Source: Paguma larvata
Taxonomy: Eukaryota; Chordata; Mammalia; Carnivora; Viverridae
Direction: 5' to 3'
Length of the DNA stretch: 64,000 nt
NCBI GenBank assembly: GCA_030068075.1
Contig: CM057835.1
Coordinates: 20,733,957-20,797,956 of the forward strand
A program made the position numbers and the translations under genes. Shown one piece after another: positions 23,321 to 36,051 of the stretch (its first letter is position 1; every line of letters starts with the position of its first letter). The notes under the pieces were generated by a model. The model had not been told where the DNA came from. It was given only the letters and a program-made list of their open reading frames with translations, and made no database searches.

Positions 23321-23559
23321 TCTGCTGAGCTTTTTAATGCACTAAACTTAAATACAGATTCGAAGATTTCTTATTTCTAGTAATGATGGGTTGCTTATTT
23401 TGGGACATGTCTTTCACTGAAAACAACTGCAAAAGCCAGGCAAAATGTTTTTAAAATTCTATTTGAATGCATAAGAGACCCCTAAGATAATAAGAGATTA
23501 TGGGTCAAAAATCTAATTTTAGGAGGTTTTCAGAACTTGGGGGCCTGTTTCCTCTAGAC

Positions 23560-23771
23560 CAGAAGTTGGCAACCTTTTCCTGTAAAGGGCCAGGTAGTAA
23601 ATATCTTTGGTTTTGTGGTTTATATGGTCACTGCTTCAACTAATCAACTCTGCTCTTGCAGTATAAAAACAGCCATAGACAGTATATAAACAAATAGGCA
23701 TGATTACTCTTCAATAAAATTTCATTTATAAAAGCAGATATGACTCCTGGACCATAGTGGGCTGACCTCTT
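23560..23771 (+). mobile_element. MER3-like hAT-Charlie element with 8-bp TSD
   Basis: Starts 'cagaagttggcaaccttttcctgtaaagggcc' and ends 'gtgggctgacctctt', the inverted termini of the CAGGGGTCGGCAAAC family. The interior contains 'agccatagacagtatataaacaaa'. It is flanked by CTCTAGAC (23552-23559) and CTCTAGAA (23772-23779), an 8-bp hAT duplication with one change. About 212 bp, full length. Confidence 0.85.
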
Positions 23772-24839
23772 CTCTAGAAGTATTTGTGAATTACAGAAGT
23801 GACTGACAAGATGAGAGCTTCCAATATATCCAGACTAGAACAAAATATAGAGTTAAAGGCCCACAATGAAGGGTAATAATTTTTTGAGGCAAGGGTTTGC
23901 ACCCTAAATGTCTGTATCTTAGAAATAAGGGTTAAGTAGACATAGACTAGTTCTCAAATAGACTGAACTCCAGCTTCGAACCATCTCTACCCTGGTGGAA
24001 TTAGGTTGATCTGTCATAGCTCCTGCCATTAGCCTACCTTTCTTGAAGCAAACATAAATTCTACCAGGAGGATAGTATGATCATTCATAGCCTCCAATTA
24101 ATACTTTTAAAAATATAAACAAAGCTTCCTAAACTACAGAAAGAGACAAGGTTAAATGGTGCAAAATCAAGAGAAACTGGTGACAATATAAATGGATCTG
24201 TAAAAAATACAATAGAATAATAAGAAAGCTGTCTTAAAATATGTTCCAAAAATAAATATGTTGCAGAAAAATAGGTTACAGATTGAGAATTTGGGGCTGA
24301 GAATGGGAAGTTATATAAAAAAATTACAGAACTGAAAAATGAAATAACCAAATTGGGAACTCATAGGATGGATTCAACAATAGAATACACACAGCTGAAG
24401 ATATGATTAAAACTCAGAGACAATTGGTGGAGAGTGAATGCAAGTGCACATTAGCTGTAGGACATAGCAGAAAGGTCTAACATATGGTTAAGAGGAGTCT
24501 CAGAAGAAAAGGAAAGAGAGATAAAGAGCAGAATTGTTATTTGAAGAGATAATGACTAAAAATTTGTTCCAAAATGACAAAATGATGTCAAATCACAAAC
24601 TTCAGAATAACTACATAATCCAAATAGTTTAAAAGGAAAAAAAGCAGACAAAACAAGACAAAAGTAGAAAATGATAGTAAAATTGCAGAAATCAATGTGG
24701 TGGAGGCCTAACAGCAGCTAGAGAGAGAGAGGGAGAAAAAAGCTTACCTTGAAAGGAATAGCAGTGAGACTAGTACCTACTTCTCAGAAGAAACAGTGTA
24801 AGCTTGAAGACAATAGAACAGTATTTTCAAAGTGCTCAA

Positions 24840-24863
24840 AACACACACACACACACACACACC
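24840..24863. repeat. (AC)12 microsatellite
   Basis: Pure AC run inside the L1 ORF1 remnant, followed by an A-rich CAAAA-type stretch to about 24915. Confidence 0.97.
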
Positions 24864-26797
24864 AAAATAAAACAAAACAAAATAAACAAACCAAAAACAC
24901 AAAAAAACAAAAATCACCTCTAACCTAAAATGTCACATTATGTAAATTTATTATTCTAACAAAGTTTGTTATAGTTGTTGTGGTTAACAAACAGCCAAGG
25001 TCATTCATTAATCTATTATCAATGAATGCTTTCACACTACAGAAAGAGAGTTGAAGATATGGGATATTATGACTTAAACCTAAAAATAATTACTATTTGG
25101 CTCTTTATAGAAAAATGCTGGCCTTTCTCCTAGAATAAAGATAAAATGGGGCATTATTAGTTAAAACAAAAAGTAAGAGAATTTTTTTGGCCAATAAACC
25201 AGTTAAAAAAGAAGTTCGAAGTTTAAAAACAAGAAAAATGAGCAGTAGAACAAGATAATAAGTTAGTTACAGTAAATGAATATTGACACTATAAAATCAT
25301 CATATTTTATGTGGTTTTAAAATGTGTTTAGAATGAAAAAAAAACACTATAGCAAAAGCATGATTCAAGATAGGGATACTTGGAATTAAATGTTCTAATG
25401 TCTGTACATTGTTTGGTAAGTGGCAAAAATACTAATTTATATCACACTTGATGCATCAAAATGGCATTTAGAAAAATCTGGAGTAAACATTAAAAGAATA
25501 GGTTAAAAAATACTACAAAACTAGTAAAGCAGGAAAAAATGGAAAAAGAGGAGAGGAAACCAAATCCGAAGGGAACAACAATAACAACAAAAAAGACCAT
25601 AATGTTATCAAGCAAATGAGAAACAAATAGTAAAATAGAAGTCTTAATCACAAATGTACCTTTAACTACATTACGTTATGTGTGAATAGAATAAATACTC
25701 CAAATTAAAAGTTTGAGTGTTAGACAAGATTACAAAATAAGAAGATCCAGCTATATTCTGACTCTAAGAGCCACACTTTAAATATAAACATATAGAAAAA
25801 TTGTCATTAAGCACATGAAAAACATTATATCAGACAAACACTATGCAAAATAAAACTGCAGCTCTATTAATAACAGACAAAGCGGACTTGAAGGCAAAAA
25901 CATTTGAAGTTTAGAGGAATATTTCATAATGATAAAAGGTTTATTCATTGAGGAAAGTATAACATCACTACTAAACAAAGAACTAAGAGGAGAAATAGTG
26001 GAAATTTTAGCCCATTTTACTCAGTATATGAAAGAACAAATGGACAAAACAATTCTTAAAGATATAAATTTGTACGACATCATTAACAAACTTGGCCCGA
26101 ACGACAGTTAAAAAACATTACACACAGTAACAGCAGAATACATATTGGTGCGAAGCACACAAGGAGTATTTACAAAATTAACCAGAGGCTGGGTTCTCTC
26201 TGCAAGCTTTAAAGGTTAAAACCACACAGAGTAGTATAGTCTTTGAACATACTAGAATTAAAATGGAAATTAATAACAAAAAACTATAAAACTTCCTGAG
26301 TTTGAAATTTAAGAAGTTTACTTCTAGATAATTCATGGGTGAATAAAAATAAAACTGGAAATAGAAAATATTTGTCATTCGGTTATAATAAAAATACAAT
26401 ATATATTGAAATTTGGGGGAATACAGCAAAAGCCAAGTATAGAGGGAATTTATGACATTTTAAATGCAGATATTAAAAAAGAAACAAAGCTGGAGATCAA
26501 TGATCTAATTTTTCTTTTCAATAAGTTAGAAAAATAACAACAAAACCAACAGAAAAGAGAAGACAAAATAATATGAATAGAGAATATGTTAGTAATAAAA
26601 CACAAGCCTACAATAGAGTATATAAAACTGAATTAATTCTTAAGAAGGAAAACCAAACTAATACCATGAAACCTTACTGAGGGGGAGAGAGAGAAACACA
26701 CAAAAAATCAGTAACATTAATAAAACAGATAATATAGTACCAACTGACAGATCTTGAATAAATTAAATATTATAAGTAAAATTGAAAATAAAGAATT

Positions 26798-26799
<2 letters not shown>

Positions 26800-26832
<33 letters not shown>
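26800..26832. repeat. (AC)16 microsatellite
   Basis: Pure CA run of about 32 bp inside the L1 ORF2 remnant. Confidence 0.97.
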
Positions 26833-26833
<1 letters not shown>

Positions 26834-27775
26834 TACCAAAACTGAAACCAGAAGAAATCAAAATTTATGTAATATTCTAGTTCTAAGAAATCTACATCTA
26901 CAGCTTAAAAACAAAGCATAGAGTGGCTTTGTTTGTTTTTGTAAATTAATATGAATTCTTCCAGGGAGTAGAAAAAAGGGGGCATATTTCCTAACTGCTT
27001 TTAACCTAGTAGAGATATGGACGTGGGACTTGGAAAATATTTCACAATCAAAATGGCCAATAAATCTATTAAAAAGTTTGCAAATCAAAAAAATGTTTGC
27101 AAATCATTAACAATAGAGAAAATATAAATCAAAGTCACATAACATAAAGACTTTGAATGCCAAATTTGTTGAGGCTATAGAAAACTTAGAACTCTTATAA
27201 ATAGCTTGTAAAAGTAACAACTTTGGAAAACTCTTAATCTCTCTTTACTGAGGTTGAACATTTGCATATCCAGTAATCTATTATTTTTACCCTGGTTATA
27301 TCACCACAGAAATGCATGCATATACAAACCAACATTTTGTATAAAAGCGTTCACATTTGCATTATTCATAAAACCTCCACACTGGAAGCCAAATGCAAAT
27401 TAGTAGTAGAATTAAATACAATCGAGTAATTAAATGAAGAAGTTTAGTCATATGATACAGTGTGGATAAATACCACAAATTGAGTGAGAAAAGTTGGACA
27501 TAAAATAATACCTACTGCATGATGCCATTATACATAAAAATTCTTTTAAGCAAAAGTAATCAAAAGTGTTAAAAAAATAAGTAGTGGTTTCCTCCTGTCA
27601 AAAAGAAAAGATATAGTGATTGACAGCAGGCAAAGTAGGGGTTTTGGGGTGCTGAGAATGATCTATTTCTTGACCTTCATAATAGTTACATAGGTATTCT
27701 ATTATAATATTTGTTGCTATAAGTTTATGCACTTTCTGATAATATGCTTCAATAAAATATATAAAAGTTAAAAAC

Positions 27776-28930
27776 GCTAAAAATATAAACAGGAAGCAAT
27801 GATTATCAGATATTAGAGCAGAGCTTCTAATAAGGAAGACTTAGACAAAACAAAGTGATAGGAGAAAAAAAACCATGGAGTAAACAGATGATGCAGTGAA
27901 CAGAAGAAAACCTCAACAAAATTCACTAATATCTTAAGAGTGTAAAATTGTCTATTGCATTCACAAAATCAGAAGACTATAAAAAGTGAACTTGCAGGAA
28001 TGAATAAGATATTTTCCAATTGAAAAGTTCTAGCAGAAAATTAAAAAAAAAGAAAAAGTGGAAGATGAGTTTGAGAAGGCATCTTCAAAACAAGAACAAA
28101 AAAATAAAAAGCTCCAGAAAAGGAGAAAAAAGTACGCGATTTTTTTCTATGCTATCCAACATACAAGTCTCTTATTTTGAGGCTCCGTGGTTTTTCCCTT
28201 CTTATAAAACAGGAACAGTAACATGGAGAACCACATTAGTTTTAACCCGCCCAGTGAGCTTTGAGATTTGGTGGAAGTCCATACCAATCAACATCTCTTT
28301 GCCAAGCCTATGTCTCTACTGCCTATGGCAGAGTTTTCTAAACTTTTCCAAATTAACTATTGATTTTAAAATGTTACTCATATATATTTTATGCAGTGAA
28401 ATTTGTAACCCGTCTGTATTTACTCAGTGAAAAAAAAATGAAAAACTGCAAAATATGTGTGAATTCATGTATAATTGTCATAAAGCTTCTGATGAGTCAT
28501 TATTCCAAAAAATACATATAGTATTAAGGCTTAATCAAGACATTAAAACCATATGCAAATAATAAAGGACAACCAAGTTTCAGGTATTACATCCATGAAA
28601 TGAGGATGTTCTGACTCATAGCATCACTGCAAATATTTCACATTGAATTGAGCTGATATAATTCTATGACAAAACAGAAAAATTTAGCAGTTTATCTGAC
28701 AGAGGCTTATTTTGGGTAACGGCTCAATTTCTGTTCTACTTTTTCAAATAATGAAAATAGATCCATTTAGTCATGTTCTCACTTTTGTATTTCACTACTA
28801 GTCTGAATAACCCAGCTTGGGAATTGTTTGCCTAATTAAGGAAATTTTAAAACCAAATACTTTTACATTTATGAAAAACAGTTCCTCTGGTTTTTGTTTT
28901 TCTGTAATTTAAACCAAATACAATATGCCT
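27776..28930. other. Unclassified intergenic sequence
   Basis: AT-rich. A 136-codon open frame at 28020-28430 starts with a lysine-rich stretch from an A-rich DNA run and shows no family signature or splice context, so I do not call it a gene. Confidence 0.45.
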
Positions 28931-29132
28931 TTTTTTTCCAATTTAATTTTTTTTTTTTTAGAGAGAGAGAGTGCAAGCCAGGGAGAGGGGTAGAGGAAGA
29001 GAGAGAGACTCTTAAGCAGGCTCCATGCTGAGCATGGAGCCTAATACAGGTCTCATTTCCCACAACCCTAGGATCATGCTAATCTGAAATCAAGAGTAGG
29101 ACGCTCAACTAACTAATCAACCCAAGCACCCC
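28931..29132 (-). mobile_element. CanSINE, antisense, older subfamily
   Basis: Poly-T at the left, GAGAGA block, 'aagcaggctccatgctgagcatggagcc' core, and decayed head 'actaatcaacccaagcacccc'. Short TSD-like TACAAT at 28919-28924 and at 29133-29138. Confidence 0.92.
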
Positions 29133-29351
29133 TACAATGTTTTTTTTTAAAGCTAAAATTAAACATATTCAAAAAGAATCTTGAATAATAGTAAAATTAT
29201 TTATACTATGATTTAAATTATAAGTGACTTACATAGATCTCTAGAATCATTTCTCTGGCCCCTAAAATTATATACATAAAATATGAGTAAGTTAATGCAT
29301 CTGATATGCAAAGTGGCATGCTAGGTATTCTACCAAGATCTTGTGAATGAT

Positions 29352-29549
29352 TTTTTAACATTTATTTAATTTTGAGAGACAGAGAGATATAGAGCATGAG
29401 TGGGGGATGGGTAGAGAGAGAGGAAGAGACAGAATCTGAAGCAGGCTCCAGGTTCTGAGCTGTCAGCACAGAGCCCAACGTGGGGCATAAATTCAAGGAA
29501 CCGTGAGCCAAAGTTGGACGCTGGACTGACTGAGCCACGTAGGCGCCCC
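29352..29549 (-). mobile_element. CanSINE, antisense, 13-bp internal deletion
   Basis: Young-type core in reverse (aagcaggctccaggttctgagctgtcagcacagagccc). The usual 'gtgagatcatgacctgagcc' has shrunk to 'gtgagcc', a deletion between two GAG triplets. Confidence 0.95.
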
Positions 29550-29580
29550 CCTTGAGAACAATTTTTAAAGAGATTATTTT

Positions 29581-29806
29581 GGGGGGCGTCTGGGTGTCTC
29601 AGTCTGTTGAATGTCCTACTTTGGCTCAGGTGAAGATCCTGCCATTTGTGAGTTTGAGCCCCGCTCCGGGCTTTGTGCTGACAGCTCAGAGCCTGAAGCT
29701 TGCTTTGGATTCTGTGTCTCCCTCTCTCTGTCCCCGCCCCCCCCCCTTGCTCCTGTTCTGTCTCTCTCTCTCAAAAATACACTTAAAAAATTAAAAAAAA
29801 AGAGAG
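29581..29806 (+). mobile_element. CanSINE, sense, clear TSD
   Basis: Head ggggggcgtctgggtgtctcag, young core gctgacagctcagagcctgaagc and a poly-C run (ccccgccccccccccttgc). TSD AGAGATTATTTT at 29569-29580 and 29807-29818. It lies 31 bp from the antisense copy to its left. Confidence 0.96.
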
Positions 29807-29818
29807 AGAGATTATTTT

Positions 29819-32700
29819 TCAAAGGCCCCAAGGAAATGGGGGAAGGGAGGAAGGATAGAGGCATAAGCTGCAATTAGAAAGATTTTAAATTAGTTATGAA
29901 GACAAATGCTCAAACAAGAATGATTTAACACAGAAATGGAATTTTCGAAGAACCATCTTTTCTAGAGATTTTAAACAACGCTTTCCCAGGGGCTGGAGAT
30001 TTTTATATTCTATTTCTCACTATCTAACCCACTCTTTACAGCCTTCCACATACCAACCCAAGTCATTTGCTAATGTTCTGGATACTGTCACCCTACCCTT
30101 TCCAGTCATTTTGTATGAAGGAGTGGTTCAAAACTCTGGTTTATGTTACTGAGATGACCTCACCTGAGAGCCTTTGAACACATTCCTGGAATGTTTTAGG
30201 GACAAAGTCTGACCGTTACAAGGACCAGCCAACATCTCAGGGTCCCACCCACCCAGGCAGTCCTAGCTAAGTTGTTTTTGCTGATGTTTATTTTTATAAT
30301 GAAAAAAGAAAGCTCTCCAAGGAAGGAAGACCTTTTGATTGTCTAGATTCATGTAATTTTGTCATTTTTGCCACCTGCTGGATTTCCACCATAACTGCAA
30401 CCATTAGACAATTTCTTAGTGGACAAGAATATAATTTCACCACAGACTTTCAAAGAAGTCTTGTGATTTTGATGAAAAGGAGGCAGACATATATAGTTGT
30501 CTCTCTCTTGTATCTAACCTTCCTGTGTGAGGACTTAAGAACATCTAAGGAGAATCCTAATATTGACAGGATGTTTTTATGATACCAAGGGTCCTACAGG
30601 AAATCTAAAAAACTGAAGCAGACAGAGGTTACCATACCAACAGATGTCTGTCTGATTGTGTGTGTGTGCGTGCGTGTGTGCATGCAATGGATATTTTTGC
30701 ATCAAAAAAAGCCTAGCATGTGAAAGTGTTCTGACCTACTCTAGGAACAAATGAAATAATTAACATAATTAGGAATATCTCTTTATGGATCAAAAAATGA
30801 ATATGTATATCAAAATGCCTACTATCTGAGCTATGACTCTAAGATATTTAGTAAGACACAAACATTATCTATTTCTCAGTGGGGGCTCCTGAAATACCTA
30901 AGTTATGCTTAAAAAGGAGGCTTAGCTAACCTGAGACCTTTAGAAATTCACGGATTAAGTGATCTTTTGTTTCACCTTATTAACTGCAGTATAATATCAT
31001 AGAAATACCCTAGACCATTTGAATTCAGTAAATTAGAAATCTCCATTATCTCCTGGTGTCTTATAATTTTAAGTTCCTGTTCATAGAGGCTAATGATTTT
31101 ATACAGAGTGAAAAATGCAGCTTTGAAACCCGGAATTCCTCTGGGCTTCTTCAAAATGCTTCTTTCTTTTAACCTGTGAAGAATCCCTCATTAACAAGGC
31201 CATCCTTCAATATTTGAAAGGACTGATAATATACCACCTACAGTGCCTAAAATTCCACCATTTGCAATTCAGACAAACATTCGGTTTGTCTGGAGGGAGA
31301 GAGAGAGAGAGTCTTGGAGGTAGTAAGGGAAGAGAGGAACACTAAGATGAACTTTGTTCTAGAACCTGCAAATAACTGGTTATGACTGTGGGATGCCTCG
31401 GAGAGCATGGGATCATGGATGGTACCTCCCATTTATATGTTCAAGTATTTGTACCTACATAGGCTAGGATCAATTTTTATGTCTGAAAAACACTTTATGC
31501 CTGAAATACATTTCTCCTTATTGATTCATTTGTTCACAAGAATGATTTTAATAGGAAAAATCAAGGAATGTGTGTGCTGAGTTGTGCCCAAAGTGTTTGC
31601 TTTGACACTGTCTGTCACCTGGAGAATCTTCAAAACCTCTGAGCTAATCTATTATTCTGTCCTATTGACTCCAGAGATGCTTGTCTCCAGTTTTCCAGGC
31701 CAGTGGATGAATTCCCTAGTGATTGAATGCATTAGGCTCCATCACACATTTCACTCAGGAATCAATGATATGTTCTCTCTTATTTTCTAACTTTGACTTG
31801 TATTTCAAGATTATTTTTAACTTTTCTGTGCTATAGGACCTTGTATGATTGTATTTTCTCAGTGCACCTACCAAAGACCAGCAGAGTATTTTTTGAGGAA
31901 CTATTCCCAGTGTCTTATCTTCTAACCCAATCATGGTAGACAAAATGCTGGCTGCTGTGTTCTTGCAGCTTTCATATGAGGCCATTGTCGATGGTGCAAA
32001 AGTAAGCATCTGACAGAATAGAACCAGTCATAGTCGCTCCTTGGAATATTCGAGCTTGGGAAGAGGAGAGAATATAAATCAGTTCCTCTCTGGTGATGAG
32101 CACTGTGGGAAGTCATATTTGGGAACTGTCAGCCATCATATTCTCTAGCACATGAAGGAAACCAGTTTGCAACAGGAGAATATAAGGCTGACCTCTAGAG
32201 ACAAAAGAGATGAGAATTTTTCAGCATCAAAGTCCTGGATTTCAGTAGATGTTGAGGTAACTAACCTTCCTGCTGTTACAAAACATATCCTAGTATATTT
32301 CATATATATCCTTCAAATACATTTTTTCTTCTGTGTAACAATTTAAGTTGATGTCACTTGGAGCCAAGAGTTCTGAATGACACACAGAGCTCTTTCCGAG
32401 TATGGTATGTTTCTTCTCCAGCAGTTTTCTCATCCATATACATTGTAGAGATGTCTTTCCAAGTCTATGGTTTCTGACCATGGATATGTAGCCCTTGTTT
32501 CCTCTCAAGAAGATTAACAAAGACAGAAGAAAGTTGGAGAAAGAGTGCAGAAAAAGGAGAATGAAAATAGCTAGACACACCAGTTTTGAGGCAATGGTTA
32601 GAACTAGTTCCCTTTGATTTCCCAAAGACTAATTATACTATGATAATCAGTACTAATGTCCCTCCAGGATCTCTTGTCTAAACTCTTAAGAACCCAGTAT
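29819..32700. other. Unclassified intergenic sequence, 2.9 kb
   Basis: No assignable element apart from a TG run at 30656-30684. 31900-32280 may be an old LTR or DNA transposon but I cannot name it. Longest open frame 111 codons (32290-32625, minus) without family features. Confidence 0.45.
30656..30684. repeat. (TG)n microsatellite with GCG interruptions
   Basis: TGTGTGTGTG interrupted by two TGCG steps and ending GTGCATGCA. Confidence 0.9.
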
Positions 32701-32884
32701 CAGGGCACCTGGGTGGCTCTGCTGGTTAAGCGACCAACTCTTGACTTTGACTCAGGTAGTGATCTCAGGGTCATGAGATGGAGCCTGCTTATGATTCTCT
32801 CCCTCCTTTCCCTCTGTCCTTCTGTTTGTACACTCTGCCTTTCTCCCTGTCTCTCTCTCTCTCAAAAAAAAAAAAAAAAAAAAA
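32701..32884 (+). mobile_element. CanSINE with central deletion
   Basis: Head agggcacctgggtggctctgctgg, then a jump from 'ctcagggtcatgagatgga' directly to 'gcctgcttatgattctc', removing most of the segment after the B box. It ends in a pure A run of about 25. TSD candidates AAGAACCCAGTAT (32688-32700) and AAGAATGCAGTGT (32885-32897). Confidence 0.92.
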
Positions 32885-33392
32885 AAGAATGCAGTGTGTT
32901 TCTCAGAATGACTGCATATATTGCCTTTATTGCCTTTAATTATCGAGCGTTTATTTCTGTTTGCTAAGTGTACTTCAGCATCAGCCGTACTAGGATTTGC
33001 CTTCTCATCGGACAGAAACACCACCCAGCTCAGGGGATCCAGAATAATTCTTCTTACTTAATATCTATGCAGGAATCAAAATGTAAATTCATAGTGAACC
33101 TATGCAGATTTTTTATTTGTTTGTATTAAAAGCAGACTGAGCCCAAATTACTCACTTTAACATTTACTACTAAATGCTGTGACTTCACTGTTATTCGAGA
33201 TGACTCAATACCTTCCCAGGGAAAGATTGCATTCAATAAAGAAGGGTGGTTGACCTTCTCAATGTGAGCAATTTAATTGGAGGCAGAGTATATTCTGTAA
33301 TTAGGAAAAAAAAATGCAAGAAAGAACTCCTGGGAGTCCTATATATTTGGGGAACTGACCATCTCTACGAATTTATATGGAAGTCTCATTAC
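32885..33392. other. Unclassified intergenic sequence
   Basis: No repeat or gene recognised. Confidence 0.45.
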
Positions 33393-33604
33393 AGGGGCAC
33401 CTGGGTGGCTCAGTCGGTTAAGCGGCCAACTTCAGCTCAGGTCATGATCTCACGGTCTGTGAGTTCGAGCCCTGCGTCGGGCTCTGTGCTGATGGCTCAG
33501 AGCCTGGAGCCTGCTTCAGATTCTGCGTCTGCCTCTCTCTCTCTGCCCTTCCCCTGCTCACGCTCTCTCAAAAATAAACGTTAAAAAAATTTAAAATAAA
33601 AAAA
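33393..33604 (+). mobile_element. CanSINE, young-looking
   Basis: Near-consensus copy: ggggcacctgggtggctcag head, gtgagttcgagccctgcgtcgg B box and the gctcagagcctggagcctgc core. TSD-like GAAGTCTCATTA (33380-33391) and GAAAGTCTCATCA (about 33605-33617). Confidence 0.96.
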
Positions 33605-36051
33605 GAAAGTCTCATCATAAACACCATTGTAGGAACGAATGGATCAGGTGAAATAAGTGCATTTAAACGTTTTTTCTCCATTCAACAGAGGTGCACATGC
33701 TCATGGTTCTCCGCAGCTCCTTGACCACTTCTCCCAAGAGCCTCTGCAGGGAGCCCAGGCCCAGAAAGGACAGCAGGCCTTGATTTCAACAGATTCCTCA
33801 GAGTGAGATTTCTTTCCCCACCTTTCTGATAGTTGGAGTCCATTTTCTCTATGAAACCTCATATTTCTGTAACTCTCACATATTTTTCAGTGTCATTTAT
33901 GGCAGCTCTACTGACTTCCAAGTCACTGCTCTAAGATAACTTTATGTACTTAATGATTTATTTAAATACAGTTGCAATGGGGAGGAGTCTTGTCACATAT
34001 CAGTGTAATTAACCAGTCCGTCAACAATATCATTCTCTTCAAATAAAGAGGAATTTGATTTGGTAAATATCTGCTACACCTATACTTATCACCTGAACTG
34101 GGATAATTTTGAGTGAAGGAGAATACTATTTATCATTACACTAGAACAACAGGTGTAAATTATAAATTTCTTAGGAAATCAGGACATATGGCTTCCCAAA
34201 TTCCCACCCATGTCTTTCTCTGAAAACTACTCTTTCCACATTCTCTTCTGTGGTTTATTCTAGGAAAACCCTGAGTCATGGCCCCTTTCCAACCAAAAGT
34301 ACACATTGAAGTGGACTCGACTAGAAGTGCATTCAGACACCAAGTGGGCCAATCAGATGATTTATTTACAAAGCAATTTAAAATTGGGAATCAGAGATTC
34401 TGGCTAGAATCCATTGACATTTTAAACTGAAAGATTGTTAAAGCAAGACAATACGATCATGTAAATGTAGACACAAGAAATGTTGCTCTGCCGAAGGAGG
34501 AAAGACACGCAGAGCAAGGCAGAATAGTAATTCCATCTGTTCTGTCTGGTGACAGAGATTGGCTAGGCTTCGGATTCCTTCTTCTTCTGGGTTTTATGAT
34601 GTACTGAGGATCCCTGATGTATTTGAATACTTTTATAATGAAGACATCTTTTTGCTTATGATGGTTTAAGTGTGTTTCTTTTGCTTATAACCCAATATTC
34701 CCTGACATAGGTATATATTTGCTTAAGAGGCGCTCTTTCTATAAATCTATGAATTTTAACAAAGTTAGCTAAGCGTTGGTCTCTGCAATGCATTGTAATG
34801 TAAGAAAATTAAAATTACTTATTAAAGGTAAATATGCTTTAGTTTCCTTCTAGTCTCTAAAGACCAATTAAAATATGTCTTATTTTTGAATCGACATATA
34901 ATTAGCATTGATGGAAGAAACAGTAACAGAAATCTAATTTTCTGCTTGTTCCACCTTGCTTCAGAGTTTAGCTGGTATTTGCCTTCAACAGAGAAGAAAC
35001 ACTAATGAGGTAGGAAGGCAATTGGCATATTCTCTCTACTTCTTTGGCCTCTTTTTATGTTTTCAAGCCTAAATTGCCTATTCCAGTTTCATCAATCTCC
35101 TCTAACATTTGAAACATTTGCTTTCAAGGAGCTGCAGGTGCAACATTCGAACAGTCCAAGTTCTCAAGATTTAAGTAACATAATGAAAGAGAGTAAAAAA
35201 ACTCACTTGCTAAATTCTAGAAGAGGGGTGAAACCTGTACACAGGAAGGAAAATACACTTGTTTACATAGACACAGACCATCGGTATTCACGGGAGTATC
35301 TGGGTCCAAAGAGCTGCTGCTTACCTTGTGGGGCCACAGGGGACAGAAGAGTTTTGTCGGATAGGAGCCGTGTAATATGCTTTCATTCTTGAGGGGATGT
35401 CTTGCTAAAATCAGAAAAAAAAAATCAGCCATGGAAATTTAGTGTTGAGTTTTTAAAAAGTCAAAAACTCTTTTGTTAAGTGATTACTATTTCCTTCTGG
35501 CCTCGAGTTAATAATTAAAAAAATTAGAATCACTTGTAAATATTGGAAGCCTAGTATGCCAGTGGTAATGGGTCAGCTGAATTTCTTTTCTTAGTTTACA
35601 ATTATAAATATACCCCACATTTATTAACTGACCTATTCATGCTACCAAAGGGTGTCAAACAATGGAGTCTGAGCTTAAACTTCAATATTTTGGTCAAATC
35701 AGAGGGCTACAACAATCACATAGTTAGAAAGTTTATGTAACAGGTTAATTAATACCTCCTGAGGCATTAATAGACATAAGCTTGGTTAAAAAAAGAAAAA
35801 AGCTTTTATCTATCTTCATGAGGTCATATTTTTCCCCTCATTAGAGAAATATGTTAGTAGGCTGGATTCAGAAATACTGAATTTAATAGAATTAAATATT
35901 CAGCAGATTGGAGGTAATCAATCATTTCTAAGATATTTTTTCAATATATGCTAAATAAGTGGTTTTTTAAACTTCAGGCCCCATATTAGTGTAATGAGCT
36001 GGACCAACCTCAAGTTAGATTTTTAAATAGGGATTTTCAAAAAGGATATGG
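33605..36051. other. Unclassified intergenic sequence, 2.4 kb
   Basis: Mostly unique AT-rich DNA. A 111-codon frame at 35057-35392 lacks any recognised domain. Confidence 0.45.

Larger units (their letters stand above)
23340..27775 (+). mobile_element. Degenerate long L1M element (sense)
   Basis: 24300-24860 follows L1M ORF1 (gaactgaaaaatgaaataacc, gagtctcagaagaaaaggaaag, tattttcaaagtgctcaaaa). 25640-26100 follows the ORF2 endonuclease region (actctaagagccacactttaaatataaa, ttaataacagacaaagcggacttgaaggc, ataatgataaaaggtttattcattgagg). 26300-26480 continues ORF2. 27090-27770 is the end of ORF2 and the 3' UTR (tttggggtgctgagaatgatctatttcttgacc, cttcaataaaatatata). All frames are broken; the longest survivor is 60 codons at 25929-26111. 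The 5' boundary is uncertain (23340-24060 is assigned only by position). Confidence 0.75.

Noticed and set aside
28020..28430. 136-codon plus-strand frame with lysine-rich start
   Set aside because: The lysines come from an A-rich run just beyond an L1 3' end; the remainder has no family features.
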